NCBI GenBank assembly: GCA_046350895.1
Contig: JAXLZL010000004.1
Coordinates: forward strand, 19,841 to 83,840
Direction of reading: 5' to 3'
Length of the DNA: 64,000 nt
Source: HK-STAS-PATE-2 sp046350895
GTDB taxonomy: Bacteria > Patescibacteriota > Patescibacteriia > 2-12-FULL-60-25
A program made the position numbers and the translations under genes. Each line of letters begins with the position of its first letter. Within the stretch, counting starts at the first letter, position 1. This document shows, in pieces, positions 26,247 through 35,124 of the stretch. Below the pieces are notes generated by a model, which saw only the letters and a program-made list of their open reading frames with translations, was not told the origin of the DNA and made no database searches.

Positions 26247-27122
26247 TTACTGCTTGCTTGGCTTAGGCTTCAACGTCAAAACAATGTCTTTTGTTGTTGA
26301 ACCCTGTGTAGCTGTAAGGGTAAAATTACCTGACTTCTCATCAAATTTTACGGACTTGAGCACTAAGCCTTCATGGTTTTGAAAGTCAAAAACTTCTTTG
26401 GTCTCTGCGCTATCACCAGTGACATGGTCAACAACAGTCACCGTGCCTGAACAGCCAGGACCTCCTGAACAAGAAGCGTTCTCATAGACACTATAACCCT
26501 TTGCTGCAATAGCAGGATCAATCGGATGCTCATAACCGTAATAACCCTCCGACACCCTTAAAGTCCCTCCACCGATACCAACAACATTCACGCCCACAGA
26601 ACGGTTGTCGCCCGCTTCTAGTATCTCATCAAAGTTATTAATCTCATTCGTTATAAGAATATATCGGTTGCCATTACGTTCAATGAACGAAAAACCATTG
26701 ATCAGATACCAATCATGAAGACCTGGGGTTCCATAAACATCGAATCGACTAATGTCGACGCCGCGTCGGTCTTTCAGCTCAAGAACTGGTCCCCAAAGAC
26801 AAATAGGAGCGTCCTTATAGAACGGTGTGCTATCTGGATTAGTAAGCTGTAATGGCTTATCCGCGCAGTACTGGGTGAGGGTATAACCGTCCGGACCCGA
26901 AACAGTACGCATGATGTAATATTCCTTACCCGCGTCATCTTTTTCAATGGGGTATGTTACGGGTGTTGAGGCGACGGTATGCATGGCCGTGGTAGTTGTC
27001 GTCACGTTTTTGGAAAGATTTTGCATCCGAACCTTCTGATGAAGGCTGGCGCCCTCAATAAGGGTTAGGGTGGCCAAAAGTATGATGACACTGGCAGCAA
27101 GTAGCTGGTTTTGCTTGTACAT
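26247..27122 (-). CDS. Membrane-anchored secreted protein, paralogue B
   Basis: 291 residues with an N-terminal anchor (LLAASVIILLATLTLIEG), a Thr-rich linker and an outside domain with YTLTQYCADKP, APICLWGPVLELKDRRG and NASCSGGPGCSG. Same architecture as the gene 11 bases downstream; cysteine positions in the first half correspond, suggesting a shared disulfide. The two anchored DsbA-like proteins elsewhere in the window could oxidise such proteins (inference). The intergenic space to the nuclease gene (27123-27192) holds nothing recognisable. Confidence 0.7.
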   Translation of the reverse strand: MYKQNQLLAASVIILLATLTLIEGASLHQKVRMQNLSKNVTTTTTAMHTVASTPVTYPIEKDDAGKEYYIMRTVSGPDGYTLTQYCADKPLQLTNPDSTPFYKDAPICLWGPVLELKDRRGVDISRFDVYGTPGLHDWYLINGFSFIERNGNRYILITNEINNFDEILEAGDNRSVGVNVVGIGGGTLRVSEGYYGYEHPIDPAIAAKGYSVYENASCSGGPGCSGTVTVVDHVTGDSAETKEVFDFQNHEGLVLKSVKFDEKSGNFTLTATQGSTTKDIVLTLKPKPSKQ

Positions 27123-27192
27123 AGGCTAAGTATAGCTAAATAAGTGGTATTTAATCCAACTAACGCTACCGCTAACGCTTTATGACACCCCT

Positions 27193-28281
27193 CTACCCTT
27201 TCACCTTAAACTCCGCAATGAGGGGCATATGGTCGCTGATATCCTGAACGTCGCGCGATCTTACCTTGTGGCTTTTGGCCTCAAGCAGATCAGAGTAGAA
27301 GAGATAGTCGAGGGTGCGGTCGAGCTCAAACAGATCCGGGCGGTCGGGGGCATGGGTGAACCACTTGGCACGACCCTCCCCTTTTAACTCGGCTGCCGTC
27401 GGTACTACTTGGTACTTTTTCATCAAGGTTTCGATTTCGGACTTTTTGGCATAGAGCTCCCGTTGGTCTGGCACGAGGCTTTTGCGCGCTTCGGCATTTG
27501 GCAACAGGTTAAAATCACCGCCAATCACCCATGGGACTTTGGCCGCCGTTCGCTCAGCGAGTAACGCGTCCACTTCATTCACTTGGCGCTGCATGATGTC
27601 ATTACCCTGGGCATAAGCATCAAGGTGCGTCGTCATGACCGAGAGATAGCCCCCGCCTTGCATGGCGACCCTCGCCTCCAATACGCAGCGCTTAAGGTAG
27701 AAGAGTTGCACGATCCATGTCATCGGAATCTTTGAAAGCTGGTATCGAAAGGCGGATTCAATTTTGTATTTGGAAAAAATGGCCACCTCCATGTTCCATG
27801 AACCAAGCACCATGGCATGGGGCGTAAAATAGGATTTGTTGTAAAACGCGCTCACGCGGTACGGAAACGTTTTAAGCGCTTGGGCAATCTCACGTTCTTG
27901 GTCATGGTGGCGGCTGCGTGCTGAACGCACGTCCACCTCTTGCATCATGATGATGTCAGGATCTTCGGCCTTGATGATCTCGATGCAGCGCTTGAAGGAC
28001 TTTCTTAAATCTTTTTCATCAACCGTGATTCTTTTTTGTTTGCCTTTTGGGAGGTCAAAAAAGAAGACGTATCCCCGACCGGCGAAGAATTGGATATTCC
28101 ACGTCATGATTTTGACCACGCGGTTTTTTGGCAGTGTCCTGCCTTCATTAGGGCCGATGACGCGCACTTTCTCGATAAGCCTTGGACGGTATGAAGCCGT
28201 ATAGACATAAACAACAAGAATGGCCAAAGCAAAAGCAAGAAACCAACCAATGCCTTCAATGACCAAAAGAACGGTGTGCAT
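27193..28281 (-). CDS. Endonuclease/exonuclease/phosphatase (EEP) family protein, membrane-anchored
   Basis: 362 residues. One N-terminal membrane helix (IGWFLAFALAILVVYVY), then the EEP fold: MTWNIQFF (Asn), DIIMMQEVD (metal-binding Glu), VMTTHLDAYAQGND, GGDFNLLP (Asp/Asn), LDYLFYSD and SDHMPLIAEF (catalytic Asp-His). All catalytic positions are present. EEP enzymes cleave phosphodiesters in DNA, RNA, lipids or phosphoinositides; the anchor suggests an extracytoplasmic or membrane-proximal substrate. Stop is seven bases before uvrC's end, so uvrC is upstream in the same direction. Confidence 0.86.
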   Translation of the reverse strand: MHTVLLVIEGIGWFLAFALAILVVYVYTASYRPRLIEKVRVIGPNEGRTLPKNRVVKIMTWNIQFFAGRGYVFFFDLPKGKQKRITVDEKDLRKSFKRCIEIIKAEDPDIIMMQEVDVRSARSRHHDQEREIAQALKTFPYRVSAFYNKSYFTPHAMVLGSWNMEVAIFSKYKIESAFRYQLSKIPMTWIVQLFYLKRCVLEARVAMQGGGYLSVMTTHLDAYAQGNDIMQRQVNEVDALLAERTAAKVPWVIGGDFNLLPNAEARKSLVPDQRELYAKKSEIETLMKKYQVVPTAAELKGEGRAKWFTHAPDRPDLFELDRTLDYLFYSDLLEAKSHKVRSRDVQDISDHMPLIAEFKVKG

Positions 28282-28288
28282 GCCACGA

Positions 28289-29581
28289 TTATACCTTGCG
28301 CTTGGCCGTTTTTACAACGCGTTTCTTTTTACCCACGAAGGCATCACTTCTCACTTTGCGGTGAAAGGTGATGGCAAACCGGTGTGACTCATCTCGTACC
28401 TGGGTCAACATGTCGATATGCGGTTCGAGCAACTGGCACAGGCTTGGGCTGCGGTCAGAACAGATCAAATCCGTACGTTTGCGCTCGGGGCCTTTGGCCA
28501 TCCCCACCACCGGCACCTGCACACCCAGCTCGCGCACCACTTCTTCGACGGCATGCACCTGTGGCTTGCCTCCATCAATCAATAAGAGCTGCGGCAGTGG
28601 CCATTCATCATGTTTCAAGCGTCTCGTCAGCACCTCTTTCAATGAGGCGACGTCATTTGAACCGTCGACGGTTTTGATCTTGAATTTGCGGTATTGCGCT
28701 TTGGCGGGGGCGCCATTTTGAAAGACGACCATGCTCGCCACCTGCGACGTGCCGCTGATATGAGAAATATCATAACCCTCAATGCGGCCATACACGTCAA
28801 TCTCACCTTCAGAGCGTTTAATGACACGGGCATCAGGCTCATCACGCATGAGCAGCGCGATGTCTTGGATATGCTCAAGCGAGAAGAGCTGGTTGCGGAT
28901 TTTGGCCGCTTCTTCAAATTTCTGTTCTTTGGCCAACTTCTCCATCTCTTTGGTCATCGCTTTGACGATCTCTTCTTTTTTGCCTTCAAAAAATTTGATC
29001 AGGTTACGGATCCCCTGCTTATACATTTTTGGATCGATCTTGCGAATGCAAACGCCCGGACATCGTCCGATTTGGTAATCAAAACAAGCGCGTTGTTGGT
29101 CAGGCGAGCACGTCGACCACGGGAATACCTTGCGGACCAAGTCTAAAGCCACGCGCAATGATCGCGCCGACAAATATGGCCCAAAAACCGCCAACGCATG
29201 CTTTTCTTCTTCTGGGGCAAGATCGGTCGCGCGCTTTAAAATCGGGCGCGGATATTCTTCATCCGTGATGACCAAGTACATGAAGCTCTTATTGTCCTTG
29301 AGCATCACGTTATATTTTGGCCAATGCAATTTGATGAGGTTCGCTTCAAGAATCAGCGCCTCAATCGCCGTCCCCTTCTCGATATAGTCGATCTCACGCA
29401 CCAATGGCGTCATCTCTTGGATGAACGGCCCATGAGGGCGTTCAAAATGCTGGTTGACGCGGCGTTTCAAATTCACTGCTTTGCCCACATATAAAATCTT
29501 CCCATGGGCATCTTTCATGAGATACACGCCCGGAGTATCGGGCAAGGCATCATTCTTGATGCGGATATAGGCGGGTAACAT
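28289..29581 (-). CDS. uvrC: Excinuclease subunit UvrC, short form
   Basis: Dual-incision nuclease of nucleotide excision repair. About 430 residues from ATG 29581 (MLPAYIRIKNDALPDTPG). GIY-YIG domain GVYLMKDAHGKILYVGKA, Cys/Gly block RACFDYQIGRCPGVC, UvrB-contact coiled coil around KEMEKLAKEQKFEEAAKIR, and the RNase H-like domain with GYDISHISG and LLIDGGKPQVHA. The usual C-terminal (HhH)2 DNA-binding part is missing; the protein stops after DESHRFAITFHRK plus a basic tail. Shortened UvrC of this type is common in reduced genomes. uvrA follows upstream at 30067-32643; uvrB is not in the window. Confidence 0.95.
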   Translation of the reverse strand: MLPAYIRIKNDALPDTPGVYLMKDAHGKILYVGKAVNLKRRVNQHFERPHGPFIQEMTPLVREIDYIEKGTAIEALILEANLIKLHWPKYNVMLKDNKSFMYLVITDEEYPRPILKRATDLAPEEEKHALAVFGPYLSARSLRVALDLVRKVFPWSTCSPDQQRACFDYQIGRCPGVCIRKIDPKMYKQGIRNLIKFFEGKKEEIVKAMTKEMEKLAKEQKFEEAAKIRNQLFSLEHIQDIALLMRDEPDARVIKRSEGEIDVYGRIEGYDISHISGTSQVASMVVFQNGAPAKAQYRKFKIKTVDGSNDVASLKEVLTRRLKHDEWPLPQLLLIDGGKPQVHAVEEVVRELGVQVPVVGMAKGPERKRTDLICSDRSPSLCQLLEPHIDMLTQVRDESHRFAITFHRKVRSDAFVGKKKRVVKTAKRKV

Positions 29582-29590
29582 ACTTTTCCC

Positions 29591-29648
29591 TCCCCCTCGA
29601 TTCGCCTTCGGCTCACTCGGGGTATCCCTTTCCACTTCGTGGACAGGG
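29591..29648. repeat. Intergenic hairpins upstream of uvrC
   Basis: Two imperfect hairpins: one built on CCCCTCGA and TCGGGG, and CCCTTTCCAC / GTGGACAGGG with a TTC loop. No T tract. Style similar to the palindromic spacer at 16994-17104, so possibly a dispersed palindromic element. Confidence 0.3.
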
Positions 29649-29657
29649 AATTATGGA

Positions 29658-30026
29658 TTAAGTTATTTTTTTATTTATCTTTCCGATAATCCAATACGAG
29701 AGCGGGATGAAGACATAAGGCGTCACCCAAAGAAAACCCGTCATGCCGAGCTCGTAGCCTTTGAAGATACTGTCACTACCGGTAGCAAGCTGATAAAGGC
29801 TCACGATCCAAATGGCAGGTAAGGCGATAAAGAGCTTGATCATGGACACGAAGCCTTCCCAACCAACTATGAGATACTGCGATACTGTCGTACCTGGCGC
29901 GGATTTAGCGATATAAATACCGAGATTCACGATGGCGAATACCAATACGAGCGCCACCCAGGCAAGCGAACTATAAACCCACTTCTGCGATTTGGTTAAC
30001 GGTTTTTTGTTGAGGTCTTGAGGCAT
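29658..30026 (-). CDS. Small membrane protein, unknown
   Basis: 122 residues with three membrane helices (about residues 19-39, 60-82 and 92-112), charged at both ends (N-terminal DLNKKPLTKSQK, C-terminal KINKKIT). No family recognised. Located between uvrA and uvrC on the same strand but with 40-75 base gaps on each side, so not obviously part of a repair operon. No Shine-Dalgarno. Confidence 0.65.
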   Translation of the reverse strand: MPQDLNKKPLTKSQKWVYSSLAWVALVLVFAIVNLGIYIAKSAPGTTVSQYLIVGWEGFVSMIKLFIALPAIWIVSLYQLATGSDSIFKGYELGMTGFLWVTPYVFIPLSYWIIGKINKKIT

Positions 30027-30066
30027 ATGTAAGCAGTATAACGCAGATCAGCTTATTTAGTGACGC

Positions 30067-32643
30067 TTAGCGCTTCTTCAATACTTCTTTCAAATATTTA
30101 CCCGTCCAGCTCTTTGGATTTTTGGCGACATCTTCTGGTGTACCTTGGGCAACGATGGTGCCGCCTTTGTCGCCGCCTTCTGGGCCCATATCGATGATCC
30201 AATCGGCATTTTTGATGACGTCGAGGTTGTGTTCGATGATGGCGACCGTATTGCCGCGTGTCACGAGACGATGCAGTACTTCAAGAAGCTTGCGAATATC
30301 TTCGAAGTGAAGACCCGTGGTTGGCTCATCGAGAAGATAGAACGTGCGGCCGGTATCACGTTTGGCAAGCTCGCTTGAGAGCTTGATGCGTTGTGCCTCA
30401 CCGCCTGAGAGGGTGGTCGCGCTCTGGCCAAGCTTCAAATAACCCAAACCCACTTCTTCAAGAATCTTGGTACGGTCATGAATAACCGGGATGTCGCGGA
30501 AGAAATGGCTGGCTTCTTCGATGGTCATGTTCAAGACATCCGAAATGTTTTTCTCGCGATAGGTCACTTCGAGCGTTTCACGGTTAAAGCGCTTGCCTTT
30601 ACAAACATCACAAGGAACATACACCGTCGGCAAGAAGTGCATCTCGATGGCAATTTGACCATTGCCTTCACAATGCTCACAACGGCCACCAGGGACGTTG
30701 AACGAGAAGCGCCCAACCTTATAACCGCGAATACGAGCTTCAGGCGTTAATGCATAAAGTTCACGAACGTGATTCCAGATACCCGTATAGGTCGCGGGGT
30801 TCGAACGTGGCGTACGGCCAATGGCGCTTTGGTCAACGTCAACGACTTTATCGATCCAGTCCATGCCTTCAATGCCGCCATGGGCACCTGGTTTGGTTGT
30901 AGCGCCATTCAAGTGCTTGGCGAGTTCGCGATAGAGCACATCGATCATCAGAGTCGATTTGCCCGAACCAGAAACACCGGTAACACAAACCATACGGCCA
31001 AGCGGGATCTTGGCATTCACGTTTTTCAAATTGTTCTCGGTCGCTTTTTTCACTTCTAAAAAGGCTTTGGCGGCCGGGCGGCGCTTATGCGGATACGTAA
31101 TTTTTTTGTCGCCGCGCAAATAGGCGCAGGTGAGACTGTCTTTGTTCTCGAGCACCTTTGGCATCGCGCCTTCAGCCACGACATAACCGCCATGCACGCC
31201 GGCACCAGGGCCAATATCGACCAAGTGGTCAGCGGCATGAATGGTATCTTCGTCATGTTCAACGACGATGATGGTATTACCAAGATCACGAAGTTTTAAG
31301 AGCGTGTCGATCAAGCGCTTATTGTCGCGCTGGTGCAAACCGATGGTTGGCTCATCCAATACATACAAAGCACCCACGAGATGCGAACCGATTTGCGAAG
31401 CAAGACGAATGCGTTGTGCCTCACCGCCTGAAAGCGTGCCAGCCGTGCGATTAAGCGTGAGATATTCGAGACCCACGTCCAACAAAAATGAAAGACGCGA
31501 CAAGACTTCACGCATCACGGGCTCGGCAATCGACATTGCCGTTTTGTCGAGCGACAATTTCAAAAAGAAATCCGCCGCCTCATTGATCGGCAAATTCGTC
31601 ACTTCAACGATGCTCTTGCCTTCGAGCCAGACAAACAGCGCTTCTTTGCGCAAACGCGCACCTTCACAAGCCGGACAAATCTCGTCAGAAAACAGCGACT
31701 CAGTACCGATACCGTTACAGGTCTGGCAGGCGCCATAAGGCGAGTTAAACGAGAACAAACGCGGTTCGATTTCAGGAAAGGCAAACCCGTCATCAGGACA
31801 CGAGAAGCGCGCCGACATTAATACTTCGGTTTTGTCGTCCATGATGACGAGTACGGTATCGTTGGCACGGTCGAGCGCGGATTCAACCGCTTCGCTCAAA
31901 CGCGACTGCAAGCCTTTATTGCCGGCGATCGGCCAACCGAGCGGGATGCGGTCGGTTACGACTTCAATCGTATGACGGTCATAGCGGCCAAGATCAATCG
32001 GTTCACGCAATGAATGCCATTTGCCATTCACGCGCACTTCGGTAAAACCAGATTCGTGGAGATCTTGAAGTAACTGGTGATACTCACCCTTGCGACCACG
32101 AACGACCGGAGCCAAAATCACGAGCTCATTGGTTAGAGCGACGTTCTTTGCGCTTTTCTTCGGTTTTGCTTCGCCGATCGTTGAAGTGGCGGCACCGGCA
32201 TGAATTTCTTCAGTCTTCTTGAGGATGCGATCAACCATTTCATCCACCGTCATCTTTTGGATAGGGTTGCGGCAAATCGGGCAATGCGGCTTACCGGCAC
32301 GGGCATAAAGCACGCGCAGGTAGTCGTAGATTTCGGTGATGGTTGCCACGGTTGAACGCGGGTTTGCCGAGTGCGCTTTTTGGTCAATCGAAATAGCCGG
32401 CGAGAGACCTTCGATTTCGTCGACATCAGGTTTGTCCATTTGGCCCAAGAATTGGCGGGCATAGGCCGACAAAGACTCGACATAACGGCGCTGGCCTTCG
32501 GCGAAGATGGTATCAAACGCCAAAGACGACTTTCCTGAACCAGAAAGCCCCGTAAAAACGGTCATTTTGTGGCGGGGGATCTCAAGAGAAATATTCTTGA
32601 GGTTGTGTTCGCGGGCACCGCGGATGATGATTTTATCTTGCAT
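30067..32643 (-). CDS. uvrA: Excinuclease subunit UvrA
   Basis: Damage-sensing ABC ATPase. 858 residues, shorter than the usual 940. Walker A motifs TGLSGSGKSSLAFDT and TGVSGSGKSTLMID; signature motifs TLSGGEAQRIRLA and TLSGGEAQRIKLS; Walker B LYVLDEPTIGLH and FYLLDEPTTGLH. Zinc modules: CxxC pairs in ACQTCNGIG and CPACEG, and in GRCEHCEGNG and CDVCKGKRF. The shortening appears to lie in the UvrB-binding/insertion region of the first half. ATG 32643, no SD. Divergent from the Nudix gene at 32737. Confidence 0.97.
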   Translation of the reverse strand: MQDKIIIRGAREHNLKNISLEIPRHKMTVFTGLSGSGKSSLAFDTIFAEGQRRYVESLSAYARQFLGQMDKPDVDEIEGLSPAISIDQKAHSANPRSTVATITEIYDYLRVLYARAGKPHCPICRNPIQKMTVDEMVDRILKKTEEIHAGAATSTIGEAKPKKSAKNVALTNELVILAPVVRGRKGEYHQLLQDLHESGFTEVRVNGKWHSLREPIDLGRYDRHTIEVVTDRIPLGWPIAGNKGLQSRLSEAVESALDRANDTVLVIMDDKTEVLMSARFSCPDDGFAFPEIEPRLFSFNSPYGACQTCNGIGTESLFSDEICPACEGARLRKEALFVWLEGKSIVEVTNLPINEAADFFLKLSLDKTAMSIAEPVMREVLSRLSFLLDVGLEYLTLNRTAGTLSGGEAQRIRLASQIGSHLVGALYVLDEPTIGLHQRDNKRLIDTLLKLRDLGNTIIVVEHDEDTIHAADHLVDIGPGAGVHGGYVVAEGAMPKVLENKDSLTCAYLRGDKKITYPHKRRPAAKAFLEVKKATENNLKNVNAKIPLGRMVCVTGVSGSGKSTLMIDVLYRELAKHLNGATTKPGAHGGIEGMDWIDKVVDVDQSAIGRTPRSNPATYTGIWNHVRELYALTPEARIRGYKVGRFSFNVPGGRCEHCEGNGQIAIEMHFLPTVYVPCDVCKGKRFNRETLEVTYREKNISDVLNMTIEEASHFFRDIPVIHDRTKILEEVGLGYLKLGQSATTLSGGEAQRIKLSSELAKRDTGRTFYLLDEPTTGLHFEDIRKLLEVLHRLVTRGNTVAIIEHNLDVIKNADWIIDMGPEGGDKGGTIVAQGTPEDVAKNPKSWTGKYLKEVLKKR

Positions 32644-32736
32644 AACGCAGAAGGCCGCCCGTTGTGGGGGCGATTAGTGGACTATACGCGATCTCCCCTA
32701 TTCGGGCAAACGTCGGCATGCAAGAATGCTGGCCAT

Positions 32737-33276
32737 ATGAATGAGTCTGTTTTTCCTACTGTTACCGGCAGCAAACGCGTTTTTGAATGCCCATATTATA
32801 CGATCCGCCATGATGCCCTTGATTTGCCAAATGGCAATAAGGGTAATTATTACGTCATTGAGCTAGCAGAAGCGGCCGGTGTCATTATGGTGAATGATGG
32901 CAAAGCACTTCTCGTCAGCCAATACCGTCATCCTCTCAACAAAGTCACGTATGAATTTCCGATGGGTCGTGGGCACGAGGGCGAACCCCTCGACCAAGCC
33001 GCGCTGCGTGAATTGGCAGAAGAATGCGGACTCGCCCCGATTACCATGAAGCCACTCGGAGTCATAGAGCCATTACCAGGCCAATCAAACCACCGCGTCG
33101 CCATGTTTGTCGGCGAAGGTCTCAAACCAGCGAGCGGCGAAAAAGATCCGGAGGAATACGATATCAAGCTTCACTGGCTGGCCTTCGATGAAATCGATGC
33201 CATGATCGCCGACGGCCGCATCAACAATGCCGTAACGATCTCTGCTTGGTATAAATACAAACTTACGCAAAAATAA
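32737..33276 (+). CDS. Nudix hydrolase, ADP-ribose pyrophosphatase-like
   Basis: 179 residues from ATG 32737. N-terminal strands typical of the NudF/ADP-ribose group precede the Nudix box, which runs from MGRGHEGEPLDQAALRELAE to ECG (about residues 77-99; the leading Gly is present and REL-AEE follows). The PGQSNHRVAMFVGEGL region after it matches the same group. Likely splits ADP-ribose or ADP-sugars. Third Nudix gene in the window. It ends directly on a terminator shared with the converging surface-protein gene. Confidence 0.85.
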   Translation: MNESVFPTVTGSKRVFECPYYTIRHDALDLPNGNKGNYYVIELAEAAGVIMVNDGKALLVSQYRHPLNKVTYEFPMGRGHEGEPLDQAALRELAEECGLAPITMKPLGVIEPLPGQSNHRVAMFVGEGLKPASGEKDPEEYDIKLHWLAFDEIDAMIADGRINNAVTISAWYKYKLTQK

Positions 33277-33298
33277 ACACCGCCTCATGGCGGTGTTT
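33275..33298. terminator. Intrinsic terminator, bidirectional
   Basis: Perfect stem AAACACCGCC / GGCGGTGTTT, TCAT loop, between two converging genes whose stops touch it. Confidence 0.88.
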
Positions 33299-33300
33299 TA

Positions 33301-34970
33301 TTACTTGCGTATATCACCGGTATACACGGCCTCAAATGCTGACCCTGGCACTGCTTTTAGCTGGTTGAGCTCATTATCATTCCATCTCGTATCAGTAGCA
33401 CCTTGAAAGTACCAAGCCGAGCCATTGTCGGCGACGATCATGCCATACTCTTTCATCGCTTGCGCAATGATCTTGGCTGAGCCCGTCAAAGAAGAGATAT
33501 CGTAGTCTTTCTTCAAACGCAGGCGTAAGCCCATTGGCGGCAAGTCAGCATTATTTGAGCCCGCATGGTGCGTAGCCGGCAAAATATGGCCGCTTTGGCT
33601 GCGTGGTACCGTCACGCGAATCGCATGCGTGATTTTACCGGCAGCGATCTCATCATAACGAACAAGTCCGTTAAAAATCGGCAGGCCGGCGGCATCGGCA
33701 CTCGTCCAACCCTCTGGGCGCAGCGCACCTGTCTTCAAATTCCATTTTGCGCCAGAATCCGCATTCCATCCCGTTGTCGTTTTAACGGCATTGTATAACT
33801 CATAGAGCATGCAAGCGCTCTTATCAACGACAAGCACGTGATGATCACTCCCCGACTCTACGCGCGCATTATTTGGGATGGGGAATGGCCCGGCATCACT
33901 CTCATCACCATAGGCCGTATAGCTAATGGCGACCTTTGGCGTTGACGCATCAGCTACGGTATAAGGGATGCCGTATGTTTGGTTTTCGCCAAAGTCAGGA
34001 TGTAAGGTTCGCGATGCGCCGATCGAAGCAATATAGGTTGCGGATTTTTCATGCACCGGCAAAGCATCCACGCGCTGGTTCCAGGCATTATCTGGCGGAA
34101 AGACCGGGCAGCCCTGAAAAGACGTACCCGAAATAACATTTGACGCTTGGTTGAAGCCAAACGGCTGACTCGACACGACGTAGAACGCTGTAGAACCCAT
34201 CAATCCTGGGATTGTGAACGTCGTTGGGGCTATCGCATAATCCGCACCCACGTTATCGGCGTAAACACCGACTTCAACCGTCGCCCCTGGATCGATCAAC
34301 ACCGTTTTGTACCAGCGAAATATCAAGCCATTTGGTGACATGATTCGCGTAGTCTTGATAAACGTTTGTTGCGCATTCCCATTATTCGTATTTTAACTGC
34401 CCCCATGACAAGCTCCTGCGATGCGGGCGCACCGGGCAATGCATAACCTTTGTAGAGTTCAAACAACGTCGTCACCAGCAGCTCTGTGCCAACCGAATAG
34501 TTATTTACGGCGGCAATAGGTTCACCTATGCTGTAATTCACAAAAAACGCATCCGACAAATCATGGACCTTGGTTGCCCAATTCGTATCATAAAAACTTT
34601 TCGCGATCTCTTCACTTGCCAAGACGCGCAAAACACCTTTGTTCGCAACCGCATAAACCCTTGGATCGCTCGTGATTTTTACCAACTGCTTGCCGGGTCG
34701 ATATGGCACATTGCCACTGATTTGGTACGAAGCTAACTCTGCTTCGCTGACGGTTTGAACGTTTGAGAAATCCGCATACCAGCTCTTATAGATGCGTTCG
34801 TTGGGAAAGACATAACGTTTGCCGTCCAAAACATAATAGACGGCCGGATTGGTCGGATTCTTGATCAAGGCATCTTGTACCGCCGCCATAGCTGGCACGG
34901 CAGGTACCGAGGCTAAAACCAATGATCCAAGGCTCAATAGAGCTAAAATACGGCGAAAAGGGCTACGCAT
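33301..34970 (-). CDS. Secreted surface protein with N-terminal repeat-like domain (frameshifted)
   Basis: From ATG 34970: signal peptide MRSPFRRILALLSLGSLVLA with an AMA cleavage context, then a domain containing YYVLDGKRYVFPNERIYKSW and DPRVYAVANKGVLRVLASEE; this KRYVFP-type motif recurs, to my knowledge, in cell-surface proteins of many Patescibacteria. The C-terminal 370 residues form a second domain (CPVFPPDNAWNQRV start, SGSDHHVLVVDKSACMLYEL, and THAIRVTVPRSQSGHILPAT with HHAGSNN) that I cannot name with confidence. The frame changes near 34385-34395; one added base joins GAVKIR to NNGNAQQTFIKTTRI and gives about 556 residues. Exported to the cell surface; role unknown. Confidence 0.75.
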
Positions 34971-35049
34971 ATAGATACAAGGATACCACACCCAGAATCA
35001 TCCCCTGCCCCTTCTTTGTGAAAGAAGGGATTCTTGTCATGTCGAATGT

Positions 35050-35117
35050 TAATGAGACACTAGACAAAAATACTATAATATGATACCGTTCGCCCGCGTC
35101 ATAACCATTTAGGAGGG
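35050..35117 (+). promoter_or_regulatory. Promoter and Shine-Dalgarno of the GC-rich gene
   Basis: A perfect -10 box TATAAT at 35074-35079 with only a weak -35 region near 35050, in an AT-rich stretch, followed by an exact AGGAGG at about 35112-35117, eight bases before the ATG at 35125. Upstream, CCCTTCTTT / AAAGAAGGG (about 35011-35031) forms a hairpin of unclear role between the divergent genes. Confidence 0.6.
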
Positions 35118-35124
35118 TTATTAC

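Noticed and set aside
35011..35031. Hairpin CCCTTCTTT / AAAGAAGGG as a terminator
   Set aside because: It lies between divergent gene starts, so there is no transcript for it to end, and no T tract follows.
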